From: Scatavimonas merdipullorum
Lineage (GTDB): Bacteria; Bacillota; Clostridia; Oscillospirales; Acutalibacteraceae
Length of the DNA: 64,000 bases
Direction of reading: 5' to 3'
Assembly: GCA_018712865.1 (NCBI GenBank)
Contig: DVGH01000053.1
Span: 39,920-103,919 of the forward strand
The position numbers were made by a program, and so were the translations under genes. This document shows positions 42,743-51,600 of the stretch, piece by piece (position 1 is the stretch's first letter; each line of letters begins with the position of its first letter). The notes beneath the pieces were generated by a model, which was not told the DNA's origin, searched no databases, and saw only the letters and a list, made by a program, of their open reading frames with translations.

Positions 42743-44073
42743 TGCGCTTCCTTTTCTGTTTTTTCTTCGGGGCAAAGCTCCACCCTTTGACCCGATAAAA
42801 TTTTGTTGCTTGTTCTGACCGCACACATTTTTCCACACATAGAGCAGCTGTGCCTGTCTGACGGCGGCTTGCTTTCATAGTATGTCCTTGCCTTATCGCC
42901 GTCTATTGCAAGCTTGAACATGCGCTCCCAGTCCATTTCACGGCGCGCTTGTGCCATTGCATTGTCTGCGCGGCGCGCATGAGGGATCCCTTTTGCAATG
43001 TCCGCGGCATGCGCTGCAATCCTGCTTGCCACGATCCCTTCTTTCACATCGTTGACGTCCGGCAGGCGCAAATGCTCCGCCGGCGTTACATAGCATAAAA
43101 AATCCGCTCCATTTGCCGCCGCAACCGCGCCGCCAATTGCAGATGTGATATGATCATAGCCCGGCGCTATATCTGTGACGATTGGCCCTAAAACATAAAA
43201 CGGCGCGTTGTGACAAAGCCTTTTTTGCAGCGCCATGTTGGCCGCTATTTCATTGAGCGCCATATGGCCCGGTCCCTCTACCATAACCTGTACGTCCTTT
43301 TCCCATGCGCGCTTTGTCAGGTTGCCCAGCTCAATGAGTTCGCAGATCTGTCCTGCGTCGGAGCTGTCGTCAATACAGCCTGGGCGCAGGGCATCCCCCA
43401 GGCTGATTGTTACGTCATAGGCACGCAAAAGATCAAGCAGCTCGTCATAATGCTCATAGAACGGGTTTTCATTGCCGGTCATCTCCATCCAGGCAAACAG
43501 CAGTGAGCCGCCGCGGGAAACAATGTTCATTCTTCTGCCTGTACGCCTGAACGCTTCTACCGTCCGTTTGTTGATGCCGGCGTGGATCGTCATAAAGTCT
43601 ACACCCTCCTGCGCATGCGCGGAAACCACCTGCAAAAAATCCTGCGCAGTGATCGCCGCCAGGTCCTTTTCCAGGTAACCGATTGCGTCGTAAACCGGAA
43701 CTGTCCCAACCATTGCCGTGGATTTTGCAAGGAGCGCCCTGCGAAAATCGTTTGTTTTTCCGTAGTTGCTCAAATCCATAATTGCTTCCGCGCCAAAATC
43801 TATGGCAAGCTGTACCTTGCGCATTTCTTCTGCGTATTCCCGGCAGTCGCCCGAAATGCCAAGATTGACATTGATTTTCGTTCTCAGTCCCGTACCGATT
43901 CCCTCTGGCGACAGCGAGGTGTGGCGGATATTCGCCGGAATTGCCACTTGTCCGCATGCTACAAGCCCTCTGAGCTTTTCCGGATCTATATACTCTTTTT
44001 CTGCAACCATACGCATTTGCTGGGTAATGATCCCTTTTTTCGCCGCCTCCATCTGCGTTGCATATTTTTTCAT
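42739..44073 (-). CDS. thiC: Phosphomethylpyrimidine synthase
   Basis: ThiC is the radical SAM enzyme converting aminoimidazole ribotide to HMP phosphate. The 444-residue protein has the ThiC barrel motifs MVGTVPVYDA, MTIHAGI and EGPGHM. The C-terminal cluster motif CSMCGKMC (CxxCxxxxC type) is intact. It has the short form without the N-terminal extension seen in proteobacteria, as in other Clostridia. Its start overlaps the end of thiD by four bases and its stop overlaps thiM, so the operon is tightly coupled. Confidence 0.97.
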   Translation of the reverse strand: MKKYATQMEAAKKGIITQQMRMVAEKEYIDPEKLRGLVACGQVAIPANIRHTSLSPEGIGTGLRTKINVNLGISGDCREYAEEMRKVQLAIDFGAEAIMDLSNYGKTNDFRRALLAKSTAMVGTVPVYDAIGYLEKDLAAITAQDFLQVVSAHAQEGVDFMTIHAGINKRTVEAFRRTGRRMNIVSRGGSLLFAWMEMTGNENPFYEHYDELLDLLRAYDVTISLGDALRPGCIDDSSDAGQICELIELGNLTKRAWEKDVQVMVEGPGHMALNEIAANMALQKRLCHNAPFYVLGPIVTDIAPGYDHITSAIGGAVAAANGADFLCYVTPAEHLRLPDVNDVKEGIVASRIAAHAADIAKGIPHARRADNAMAQARREMDWERMFKLAIDGDKARTYYESKPPSDRHSCSMCGKMCAVRTSNKILSGQRVELCPEEKTEKEAQ

Positions 44074-44873
44074 TGAAATACTCCCTTCTTATTATAAAAT
44101 GCATAAAAATGATGGGTTGGTCCATGGCCCTTTCCAATGGGCAGCGCATGCAGTATAGCCTGCGTAACGTAGTGCTTGCCATGCTGTACCGCGGTTTTGA
44201 CATCCATGCCCCTGGCAAGGCCCGCAGCAATGGCAGAAGAAAGCGTGCAGCCCGTCCCGTGCGTATTTGGAGTTACAATCCGTTTTGCTTTGAAAATGGA
44301 AAAGCGCTCTCCGTCAAACAGCACATCGGTTGGATCACCAGGCAAATGGCCTCCCTTGACCAGCACATTTGCAGCGCCCATGCGCCATAGCTTTTCCGCC
44401 GCTTTTTGCATGTCGGTCTGCGTTTCTATCTGCATGCCGGAAAGCACCTGTGCCTCAGGAATATTCGGCGTAAGTAAAAAGGTCAGGGGAATAAGCGTTT
44501 CCCGCATAGCAGCAAGCGCTGTCCTCTCCACCAGCGCACAGCCGTCTTTTGCATGCATAACCGGGTCTGTAACGACCGGCGTTGCTTTATATTGCAAAAG
44601 CTTTTTCGCCACTACATGCATGACAGGCGCGCTTTTGAGCATCCCCAGCTTTACGGCATCAATTGGGATATCCTCAAATACCGCGTCTATCTGATCCTCG
44701 ATCGCCTTAATATCCATATCCCACACAGACAGCACCCTGTTTGTGTTTTCTGCAACAACGGAAGTGATTACGCTTGTTCCATATACGCCGTTTGCCGCAA
44801 AGGTTTTCAAATCCGCCTGTATACCTGCCCCGCCGCTGCAATCGGAGCCGGCAATTGACATACAGCATCGCAC
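44070..44873 (-). CDS. thiD: Hydroxymethylpyrimidine/phosphomethylpyrimidine kinase
   Basis: ThiD phosphorylates HMP and HMP phosphate to HMP pyrophosphate. The 267-residue ribokinase-fold protein shows SIAGSDCSGGAGIQADLKTF at the N-terminus, the TDPVMHAKDG segment and the catalytic NTHGTGCTLSSAIA. The best start is a GTG at 44873, ten bases after AGGGAAG; ATG four codons later is possible. It is first in the operon, just after the TPP riboswitch terminator. Confidence 0.95.
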   Translation of the reverse strand: MRCCMSIAGSDCSGGAGIQADLKTFAANGVYGTSVITSVVAENTNRVLSVWDMDIKAIEDQIDAVFEDIPIDAVKLGMLKSAPVMHVVAKKLLQYKATPVVTDPVMHAKDGCALVERTALAAMRETLIPLTFLLTPNIPEAQVLSGMQIETQTDMQKAAEKLWRMGAANVLVKGGHLPGDPTDVLFDGERFSIFKAKRIVTPNTHGTGCTLSSAIAAGLARGMDVKTAVQHGKHYVTQAILHALPIGKGHGPTHHFYAFYNKKGVFQ

Positions 44874-44899
44874 TTTATACGCACTTCCCTTCTGCTTAA

Positions 44900-44938
44900 A
44901 AATAAAAAAACGGTGCACTGTAAAATAGGCACCGTTTT
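44900..44938 (-). terminator. Expression-platform terminator of the TPP riboswitch
   Basis: AACGGTGC (44909-44916) pairs with GCACCGTT (44929-44936) and is followed on the minus strand by TTTTTTT. It lies between aptamer and thiD, implying control by premature termination. Confidence 0.88.
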
Positions 44939-44967
44939 CATAGCTTGTTCAAAAATGAACGTGATGA

Positions 44968-45046
44968 TTGCTTCCCTACGACAGTTTTAACTAACAGGTT
45001 CAAAGGGTCAGGTTTTACCTTCTCAACTCCAAAGAGTCCCCCCGCA
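44968..45046 (-). promoter_or_regulatory. TPP riboswitch (THI element)
   Basis: Read on the minus strand the region holds the conserved THI-box parts: a G-rich 5' segment, TTGAGAAGG near 45017-45025, ACCCTTTGAACCTG at about 44993-45006, and the 3' segment CGTAGGGAAGC near 44969-44979. A terminator follows before thiD. When TPP is plentiful the operon should be switched off. Confidence 0.92.
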
Positions 45047-45067
45047 CATCTATATTCTGTTTTTCAT

Positions 45068-45096
45068 ATTGTAACGCAAGCGCTTTATTTTGTCAA
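45068..45096 (-). promoter_or_regulatory. Promoter of the thi operon
   Basis: On the minus strand a perfect TTGACA (45091-45096) and TACAAT (45068-45073) are 17 bases apart, just upstream of the TPP aptamer. Confidence 0.75.
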
Positions 45097-45109
45097 TCCA
45101 TGTAAATTT

Positions 45110-45631
45110 TTACGGCTGCTCCTCCTGCTTTTGAGCCGTTGCCGCGCCGTCCTTATCCATCTTTACCACAAGGTGTTCCTGCTGCTTTTTTGCCTGAGCC
45201 GCTTGCCCGGCCTGGTACTGCTCGCTTGTTTTTACAAGCAACAAATACATTGACAATAAAAAAGTAACGATATATACAAAAAGAGAAAGCATAGAGCCCA
45301 AAGAAATACTTGCAGGTGTTACCATCAACAAAATTGCCAACACGCCAAGCACAGAGCACACAAGCCCTGCCACCGCCTTAAACCTGCTTTTTTTATCGAA
45401 AGCCGCAATAAAAAAGCCGGCCGCGGGGATCAGGATAAATAAAAGGAACAGAAGCCCCGCCCAAAACTCTGCATTTGCAAATGAACGCATAATCAGGTCA
45501 ATTGCCGTAACCGTCTTTGAGCGCGTACCGTCAAACACCACGTAATAAGGCAATGCCACACACGCCATAGCAATGACAAAAAAGGTACATAATCCCAGCC
45601 GTATCCGGTTGGAGCGTTTACTGTCCTGCAT
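45110..45631 (-). CDS. Four-helix membrane protein of unknown function
   Basis: The 173-residue protein has four hydrophobic segments (about 12-33, 51-75, 84-106 and 110-133). A charged, Gln/Lys/Glu-rich cytoplasmic tail of about 35 residues follows (KKQQEHLVVKMDKDG). No known domain is recognised. AAAGGCGGG precedes the ATG at 45631. It lies 21 bases after the pyrophosphatase gene on the same strand, and is probably co-transcribed. The thi promoter lies just beyond its stop codon. Confidence 0.7.
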   Translation of the reverse strand: MQDSKRSNRIRLGLCTFFVIAMACVALPYYVVFDGTRSKTVTAIDLIMRSFANAEFWAGLLFLLFILIPAAGFFIAAFDKKSRFKAVAGLVCSVLGVLAILLMVTPASISLGSMLSLFVYIVTFLLSMYLLLVKTSEQYQAGQAAQAKKQQEHLVVKMDKDGAATAQKQEEQP

Positions 45632-45652
45632 ATATAACCCGCCTTTCAATTT

Positions 45653-46186
45653 TTATGAATTTGCAAACTTTCTTTTATAACTTTCGATCGCATCGGCCAC
45701 AATCTGCTTTGCCTGCTTTGCCCCCTGCACCTCATTGACCGCCGTTTCTTTATTTTCTAGCGTTTTATAAACAGCAAAAAAGTGCCGCATTTCTTCAAAA
45801 ATATGGCTGGGAAGCTGGCTTATGTCCGTATACCCGTTATATGTGGGATCATTAAACGGGATTGCAATAATTTTTTCATCATTTCGTCCGTTGTCCACCA
45901 TACTGATTACACCAATGGGATAGCAACGGATCAATGTCATTGGATACACCGTCTGGCTGCATAAAACCAACACGTCAAGCGGGTCCAGATCGTCGGCATA
46001 GGTTCGCGGGATAAACCCGTAATTTGCCGGATAATGCGTGGAAGTATATAAAATCCTGTCCAGCTCTAAAAGACCGGTGTTCTTGTCCAGCTCATACTTT
46101 GTTTTGCTGCCTTTTGGAATTTCAATCACAACCATAAAATTTTCCGGATGGATGCGCAAGGGATCGATATCATGCCAAACATTCAT
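45653..46186 (-). CDS. ppa: Family I inorganic pyrophosphatase
   Basis: This 177-residue soluble enzyme hydrolyses pyrophosphate. Family I motifs are EIPKGSKTKYELDK, YPANYGFIPRTYADDLDPLD with the metal-binding Asp residues, and the later DNGRNDEKIIAIP. The ATG at 46186 (MNVWHDIDP) has GAGG eight bases upstream; a longer frame would run into the promoter at 46220-46248. The promoter is fully consensus, as expected for a housekeeping gene. Confidence 0.95.
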   Translation of the reverse strand: MNVWHDIDPLRIHPENFMVVIEIPKGSKTKYELDKNTGLLELDRILYTSTHYPANYGFIPRTYADDLDPLDVLVLCSQTVYPMTLIRCYPIGVISMVDNGRNDEKIIAIPFNDPTYNGYTDISQLPSHIFEEMRHFFAVYKTLENKETAVNEVQGAKQAKQIVADAIESYKRKFANS

Positions 46187-46219
46187 AAAGCGGCCTCTGT
46201 CCTTTCGGTTTTTTAGATG

Positions 46220-46248
46220 ATTATAGCACGCCCGGCCGCCCCTGTCAA
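46220..46248 (-). promoter_or_regulatory. Consensus sigma-A promoter of ppa
   Basis: On the minus strand TTGACA (46243-46248), 17 bases, TGC, TATAAT (46220-46225): a perfect match with extended -10. Confidence 0.88.
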
Positions 46249-46280
46249 AGCTTCTTAAAAGATAACTGACCATAAGTCAC

Positions 46281-46309
46281 TTGATTAACAGCTATATTTG
46301 TGCTATACT
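46281..46309 (+). promoter_or_regulatory. Promoter of the GH13-DUF1653 gene
   Basis: TTGATT (46281-46286) and TATACT (46304-46309) are 17 bases apart, preceded by TGC. It lies back-to-back with the ppa promoter. Confidence 0.65.
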
Positions 46310-46336
46310 GTTCTATAAAAAACGGAAGGTGAAATT

Positions 46337-47968
46337 ATGCCAAATTGGGTCAACGCATCTGTATTTTATCATATCTATCCATTGGGCTTTTGCGGCGCGC
46401 CCGAATACAATGACGGGCAGGTAGTACACCGCCTGGATAAGCTTGCAGATTGGATTCCCCATCTAAAAAAGCTGCGGGTAAACGCACTGTACATCGGCCC
46501 GCTTTTTGAAGCAAGCCGGCACGGTTACGATACAAAGGATTATTATAAGGTGGATCAGCGCCTGGGCGACAACACAAGCTTTAAAGCACTTTGCAGCAAG
46601 CTGCATGCAAACGGCATACGCGTTGTGCTCGACGGCGTATTCAACCATGTTGGAAGGGAATTCTGGGCGTTTAAAGATGTGCAGGAAAAAAGAGAAGCCT
46701 CCCCTTATTGCGGCTGGTTCCAAAACCTGCATTTTAACGCCTGCAGCCCTGCGGGCGACCCGTTCTGGTATGAGGGATGGAACGGGCATTACGACCTTGT
46801 AAAGCTGAATTTAAAGCATCCGGACGTAGTTGGCCATTTGTTGGGCGCGGTGGAAATGTGGATGGATGAATTTCATATCGACGGACTCAGGTTGGATGCC
46901 GCCGATTGTGTTGATCCCGATTTTTTCCGCCAGCTTCGCAGCTTCTGCAAAGCAAAAAATCCTGATTTCTGGCTGATGGGCGAAATTATTCATGGCGATT
47001 ATACCCGATGGGCCAACCCGGAAATGCTGGATTCCGTTACCAATTATGAATGCTATAAGGGAATTTATTCTTCCCACAACGACCACAATTACTTTGAGAT
47101 CGCGCACTCTTTACAGCGCCAGTTTGCAGCCGGCGGCATTTATAAAAACATATGCACATATAATTTTGTAGATAACCACGACGTCAACCGCATTGCCGAC
47201 AATTGCCGCAATACGGCGCATTTAAAAAACGTTTATACAATTTTATATACCATGCCCGGCGTTCCGTCCATTTATTATGGAAGCGAGTGGGCAATCCACG
47301 GAACAAGAAGCAACCAAAGCGACAAGGCGCTGCGGCCATGCCTGGAGCTGGGATGCGCCGCCGGCGACGGCAAGGCTTTGGAAGATTACCTTTGTAAGCT
47401 CGGCGCGGCCAGAAGATCGCTCAAGCCCTTACAGTATGGGGATTTTGAAAACATCATCATCAAAAATGAACAGCTTGTCTTTGCACGGCGTTTGGAGGGA
47501 CAGACCGTTTATGTTGCACTGAACCTTGCAGACAGTGCGCAGCAGGTGGATTTCCGTATAGATGAAGGCTTTTCCCATCTTACCGACGTACTGACCGGCG
47601 AAAGCTTTTCAGGCGACGGCTGGCTTAGCCTGCCGATTGCAGCATGCAGCGCAAGGATTCTTGTACTGCATAACGGCAGTTTTTCTGGGCTGACCACGGA
47701 ACAGGCCGCTGTGCCGTGCAGCAATGAACCCAAAAAGCCACTGCAGCCTGATATACCTGTCGTCACACCGGGACGCTACAGACATTATAAGGGCAAAGAA
47801 TACGAGGTTTTGGGGATTGCCCAGCACAGCGAAACAAAAGAAAAAATGGTTGTATATAAAGCTCTGTATGAAGGGGGCGGCCTTTGGGTAAGGCCGTATG
47901 ATTTGTTCACACAAACGGTAGAGCACAACGGGCATACCATGGCTCGCTTTACAAAAATTATGGAATAA
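46337..47968 (+). CDS. Cytoplasmic GH13 glycosidase fused to a DUF1653 domain
   Basis: The 543-residue protein has no signal peptide. A GH13 barrel covers about 1-400: DGVFNHVG, GLRLDAADCVD (nucleophile Asp), LMGEIIHGDY (acid/base Glu) and FVDNHDVNRI (third Asp). A beta-sandwich domain of about 60 residues and a linker follow. The last 66 residues (478-543, beginning PGRYRHYKGKEYEVLG, with GGLWVRPYDLF) match DUF1653, normally a small free-standing protein. It probably degrades imported maltodextrins. The DUF1653 role is unknown; the domain may bind a ligand. GGAAGGTG lies upstream of the ATG. Confidence 0.9.
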   Translation: MPNWVNASVFYHIYPLGFCGAPEYNDGQVVHRLDKLADWIPHLKKLRVNALYIGPLFEASRHGYDTKDYYKVDQRLGDNTSFKALCSKLHANGIRVVLDGVFNHVGREFWAFKDVQEKREASPYCGWFQNLHFNACSPAGDPFWYEGWNGHYDLVKLNLKHPDVVGHLLGAVEMWMDEFHIDGLRLDAADCVDPDFFRQLRSFCKAKNPDFWLMGEIIHGDYTRWANPEMLDSVTNYECYKGIYSSHNDHNYFEIAHSLQRQFAAGGIYKNICTYNFVDNHDVNRIADNCRNTAHLKNVYTILYTMPGVPSIYYGSEWAIHGTRSNQSDKALRPCLELGCAAGDGKALEDYLCKLGAARRSLKPLQYGDFENIIIKNEQLVFARRLEGQTVYVALNLADSAQQVDFRIDEGFSHLTDVLTGESFSGDGWLSLPIAACSARILVLHNGSFSGLTTEQAAVPCSNEPKKPLQPDIPVVTPGRYRHYKGKEYEVLGIAQHSETKEKMVVYKALYEGGGLWVRPYDLFTQTVEHNGHTMARFTKIME

Positions 47969-47971
47969 AAT

Positions 47972-48013
47972 AAAAAGCGTTCGCTATCCTGTTTCAGGAT
48001 GCGAGCGCTTTTT
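47972..48013 (+). terminator. Terminator after the GH13-DUF1653 gene
   Basis: AAAAAGCG...CGCTTTTT hairpin with an inner ATCCTG/CAGGAT stem, ending in a T-run. Confidence 0.82.
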
Positions 48014-48057
48014 ACTGATTTTTTGAAAGGTAAGAAAAAATACGCAGCGCAAAAATA

Positions 48058-48909
48058 TCAGACCGCACCTTGCCTTTGCAGCAACGCAGCCTTTCGCTTT
48101 TTCAGCTTTAATAACTGTTCATCCAATGTAAGGCAGGTACCAATCGGATGCACACTGCTGGTGCTGCCACCATGAAAATCCGTCCCGCCCGTCATGACCA
48201 GATCATATGCTTGTGCAATTGCGCCGAGTACTTCCTCGTCGTCCTGACGCGCTCTGGGATAGTACACCTCAACTCCATCCAGGCCTTTTTCTGCAAGCTC
48301 CGGCAGAAGCGCATACGTATCGTATACCGCAGGGTGCGCCAATACAGCTACACCTCCAGCGTTATGAATCTGCGCAAGCACCTCAAAAACATCCGGATAT
48401 TCTATGTTGGTTTTTGCAATTCCAATCTTCCAATTAAAAAGCTTATCATACAGCGGGCCGTACATTTTGTCTGCATAGCCGGTGTCCACAAGCGTCTGCA
48501 TAATATGCTGCTTATAGATCGCCGTGCTGCCCTGCGCCCTCTTTGCAACCATTTCCGGTGTAATGGGATACAAGCGCATAACCTTTTGCAGTGCAATGCT
48601 GACCGCTTTTCTTCTGTTCGCCAAAATTTTCCCAAACAAGCCTTCCAGGCGCGCCGGATGCTCGCACATGTAGCAAAGCAGATGCACCAGCCGTTTTCTT
48701 TGGTAATCAAATGCAGATATTTCAGCGCCGTGGATCACTTCAACGCCATGGCGCTGCCCAAAAATCTTTGCCCTTGTCGCGCCCGCAAAGGTATCGTGGT
48801 CTGTCACCGCAATGGTTGGAATCCCTTTATTTTTTGCAAGAATCACCAGCTCGTCTATTGCGACGCTGCCGTCTGATAATTTTGTATGGCAATGTAAATC
48901 CGCAGACAA
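48058..48909 (-). CDS. PHP-domain phosphoesterase
   Basis: The 283-residue protein is a PHP-family metal-dependent phosphoesterase, related to enzymes acting on 3',5'-nucleotides or short RNA. Metal ligands are visible in DLHCHTKLSDGS, VTDHDTFAGA, HGAEIS, VLAHPAVY and GGTDFHGG. The start is a TTG codon (48909) with GGAGG seven bases upstream; no ATG start is available near the DLHCH motif. It appears to stand alone between two terminated units. Confidence 0.9.
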   Translation of the reverse strand: MSADLHCHTKLSDGSVAIDELVILAKNKGIPTIAVTDHDTFAGATRAKIFGQRHGVEVIHGAEISAFDYQRKRLVHLLCYMCEHPARLEGLFGKILANRRKAVSIALQKVMRLYPITPEMVAKRAQGSTAIYKQHIMQTLVDTGYADKMYGPLYDKLFNWKIGIAKTNIEYPDVFEVLAQIHNAGGVAVLAHPAVYDTYALLPELAEKGLDGVEVYYPRARQDDEEVLGAIAQAYDLVMTGGTDFHGGSTSSVHPIGTCLTLDEQLLKLKKRKAALLQRQGAV

Positions 48910-49235
48910 AAAACTTCCTCCTCTGTTTTGTGGTTTTTGTTCTATGTACCCATATCATGTTCAAACTAAAAAACGGATAGAGAAAAACTCTACCCAGAAA
49001 AAAGCATGCTGCACTGTGTAGACAGATAAAGAGGGGCAAGCCGGCCGCCTCTATCTTCAAACAAGGCAGCGCTGAACCGAACACGCTGCAACCGCAAAAA
49101 ACTGCTACTTTCTATAAAATATTATATCTCTTTACAGAATATAAGTCAAATGCAATTTCATCTGCAAATTTCCACAATTTTTGTGCAAAAAAGAAACCGC
49201 AGGATTTCTTCCAGCGGTTTTGCATAGATCTGTCT
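48910..49235. other. Intergenic region without a gene
   Basis: The region upstream of the PHP gene is A+T-rich. Apart from the dnaI terminator at 49185-49226 no element could be supported. Confidence 0.55.
49185..49226 (-). terminator. Terminator after dnaI
   Basis: AAACCGC and GCGGTTT pair across a partly paired loop; the minus-strand tail is TTTCTTTTTTG. Confidence 0.75.
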
Positions 49236-50228
49236 TCAACGCTTTGACAGGCTTTCCTTTTTCATTTGTATGCGCACGTCCTTTCCCAGAAAGGTAAGAC
49301 GCTGGCAGTTGCCTGCAATCCTTGACACAAAGCGTTCGGAATAGGCCCGCTCCATTTCTTCCAGCGAAAGGTTTGTGCTGATAATGGTTGGCTTTGCACG
49401 CATAAGGCGCGTATTAAAAATATGATACAGCGCGCTGCTTGTAAACGGAGTGGTAAATTCCGTCCCTAAATCATCCAAAATCAGCAGGTCACATTGTGTT
49501 AAAGACTGCTGCGTTAATTCTTCGCTGCCTTTTGAAAAATGCTCCTGCTCAAGCCGCCTGGCAATATCGGGCACGGAACAATACACCACCCCATAACCGC
49601 GGCTTATGACCTCGTTTGCAATTGCAAGCGCCAAATGCGTTTTTCCAAGCCCGGTAGCCCCCACAAGCAAAAGACTTTCACTGTCTTCTTTAAAGGACTT
49701 TGCATATTCCCTGCAAAAAGCAAGAATCTGCTGCATACGGCGCCTTGGCGATATCCCGCCGTCTTGTGGCGTATCCGCATAATAGCGCAGCGAAAAGCTT
49801 TCAAAATCGCATAAGGAAAGCGGTGAAAGAGCGTTTAGCTCTTCAAACGCTATGTCCTTTAAAAGGGACTGAAAACAACTGCACATCTTCCCGTCTATAT
49901 AGCCTTTGTCGCAGCATTTTTCACACGTAAAGTGCGCTTCCAGATAACCGTCCTGCACGCCGGCGTCTGTTAAAATTGCGGACAGCTCTTTTTGCAGAGA
50001 AAGGTTTGCCTCTTTGAGTTTTAATAGCTCTTCTTTTGCATTCGCGCCGCTTAAAACAGCCTTCCCTGCTTTTGCTGCTGTTTTGGAAAGCTCCCGTTCA
50101 ATTTGCTGCGCACGCGGATGTTTTTGATAAAATTGTTCTTTGCGAAGGTCTGCTTCCCGCAGAGCGTTCATCCTGCGATCCTGCATAATGGAATGTGCCT
50201 TTGCATAGGTTTCTTTGCTGTAGCCCAT
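49236..50228 (-). CDS. DnaI/DnaC-type helicase loader
   Basis: The 330-residue AAA+ ATPase loads the replicative helicase. It has an N-terminal helical region, a Cys-rich zinc site (CEKCCDKGYIDGKMCSC, about 101-117), Walker A in GATGLGKTHLALAI (about 189-202) and Walker B in LLILDDLGTE. An Arg finger region (ERFVSRI) follows. It lies 18 bases downstream of the DnaD-domain gene, so the two primosomal genes form an operon. GGGGG is upstream of the ATG. Confidence 0.93.
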   Translation of the reverse strand: MGYSKETYAKAHSIMQDRRMNALREADLRKEQFYQKHPRAQQIERELSKTAAKAGKAVLSGANAKEELLKLKEANLSLQKELSAILTDAGVQDGYLEAHFTCEKCCDKGYIDGKMCSCFQSLLKDIAFEELNALSPLSLCDFESFSLRYYADTPQDGGISPRRRMQQILAFCREYAKSFKEDSESLLLVGATGLGKTHLALAIANEVISRGYGVVYCSVPDIARRLEQEHFSKGSEELTQQSLTQCDLLILDDLGTEFTTPFTSSALYHIFNTRLMRAKPTIISTNLSLEEMERAYSERFVSRIAGNCQRLTFLGKDVRIQMKKESLSKR

Positions 50229-50246
50229 TTTACACGCCCCCCTCTT

Positions 50247-51272
50247 TTATCCAGACCGCCCTGTATCATAATCAAACATATCCATGCTTTCAAGCTCCTC
50301 CAGGTCGTAAGATGCTTTGCGCTTTGCCGCTTCTTTCTTCTTCCCCCTGGCCGCGCCTGTTGCGGCTTTTGATACATCGTCCGGTGTAAAAATCCCCGCT
50401 GTATGCCAACGCTTTATGATCCCGTCTATATATTTTAAATTGTATTCCCCTTTGGTATCCACGCAGGTTTCATAGGCGATCCGGAGCATTTCCTCACTGT
50501 AATTCCACTGGTTGATCCAACGGTCGGCGCATTCCAACTGCTTTTGGGTAGCAGAGCCGGGGCTTTGCAGCCCAAACGTCCGGGCGACCTTGCCCCATGC
50601 GTCTTTTGTCTTTTTAATAGAACGGATTTTTTCTTCTGCTTTTTCAATGGTGTCGATCTCTTCACTTGCCCAGGAAACCGCCACCTTTTCAATATAGCGC
50701 ATAGCCGGTTTTCCTTCCCCGACTGCAAACTGTAAAAGCATCAAAATTACATCAACCGGCAGCCCGTCATTTTCATGCAAAAGCAAAAGCGTACCGCTGT
50801 CACCATTGGAAAGCGGCCTGCCCAAAATGATCTGCGCTTCACTCATCAAAAAAGCAAGCTCCTTGCTTTCACCCAGGCGCTGCGCTACATATGCGCTGTC
50901 CGGCCGCTGCGGCCTGGACAAAGGGCGCGGCTTTTTCTTTTCGTGATCTGGCTCTTCCTGCTGCATGGGGTGTACCTTTTGCTGTGCAGATTGTGTGTGT
51001 TCCGGTGTATCCTGCGCCGGAACATACGCGCCGCTGCGGACAGAAAGCAGCCCTTCATCGACCCAAAACTGTATATAATCTTTTACATCAATCGGGTGCA
51101 TGCGCAATTCCTGCGCAATCTGCTCGGTGCTACATGGCTGCCCCGCATGGCGCAGCACCCACAGCAACACCTTCAACTGCTGGTGTGCCGCAGTCTTTAG
51201 GTATTTATCCACAACATCGCATGGAACGGCAAAAATATGGTTCCACATGCCCAGATTTATTGTTACGTCCAT
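50247..51272 (-). CDS. DnaD-domain primosomal protein
   Basis: The 341-residue protein has an N-terminal winged-helix region (about 25-85, QIAQELRMHPIDVKDYIQFW), a Gln/Glu/Lys-rich linker, and two DnaD-like (DDBH2) C-terminal modules. The modules are recognised by YIEKVAVSWASEEIDTIEKA (near 185-205) and the later WNYSEEMLRIAYE and YIDGIIKRW. DnaD/DnaB proteins help initiate replication and act with DnaI. The following gene encodes the helicase loader. The role is assigned by domain and context. Confidence 0.9.
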   Translation of the reverse strand: MDVTINLGMWNHIFAVPCDVVDKYLKTAAHQQLKVLLWVLRHAGQPCSTEQIAQELRMHPIDVKDYIQFWVDEGLLSVRSGAYVPAQDTPEHTQSAQQKVHPMQQEEPDHEKKKPRPLSRPQRPDSAYVAQRLGESKELAFLMSEAQIILGRPLSNGDSGTLLLLHENDGLPVDVILMLLQFAVGEGKPAMRYIEKVAVSWASEEIDTIEKAEEKIRSIKKTKDAWGKVARTFGLQSPGSATQKQLECADRWINQWNYSEEMLRIAYETCVDTKGEYNLKYIDGIIKRWHTAGIFTPDDVSKAATGAARGKKKEAAKRKASYDLEELESMDMFDYDTGRSG

Positions 51273-51423
51273 TGCCTTTCACCCTTAAGAAAAATCTAAA
51301 ACAGATTATAACATAAAAAAGCAAATTACGCCATACCGTTTTCTTTCTGAAAGCTTTCCTTAAAAACAATTTGCTTTTCCTTTTCACAGTGCATCCGGGA
51401 AAAATATAAAAAACCAAAACCGC

Positions 51424-51451
51424 GTGACTTTTAGCATACGCATGGTATAAT
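51424..51451 (+). promoter_or_regulatory. Promoter upstream of the ogt leader
   Basis: TATAAT at 51446-51451 is preceded by TGG; GTGACT at 51424-51429 lies 16 bases upstream. It directs transcription into a 160-base non-coding leader. Confidence 0.55.
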
Positions 51452-51457
51452 AGAGTA

Positions 51458-51600
51458 AACAACGCCGGGGCTACAGCGCCCGCCCTTTAACTGTATGACT
51501 GCCATCTTGCCTCTTGCGGGTTCCCTTTCGGCGCCAAAACGGCTTGCCATAGCAAAAGAAGCGGCAACCCATACTCCGGTATAACAACCGCCCTCTTATT
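51458..51600 (+). ncRNA. Candidate structured RNA or long 5' leader of ogt
   Basis: About 140 G+C-rich bases without a coding frame lie between the promoter and ogt. Long-range pairings can be drawn: GCCGG (51464-51468) with CCGGT (51576-51580), GTATG (51493-51497) with CATAC (51570-51574), and GCC (51501-51503) with GGC (51563-51565). Together they give a rod with an asymmetric bubble. The size and rod shape recall 6S RNA, but no 6S, SRP or riboswitch consensus was firmly matched. Confidence 0.35.
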
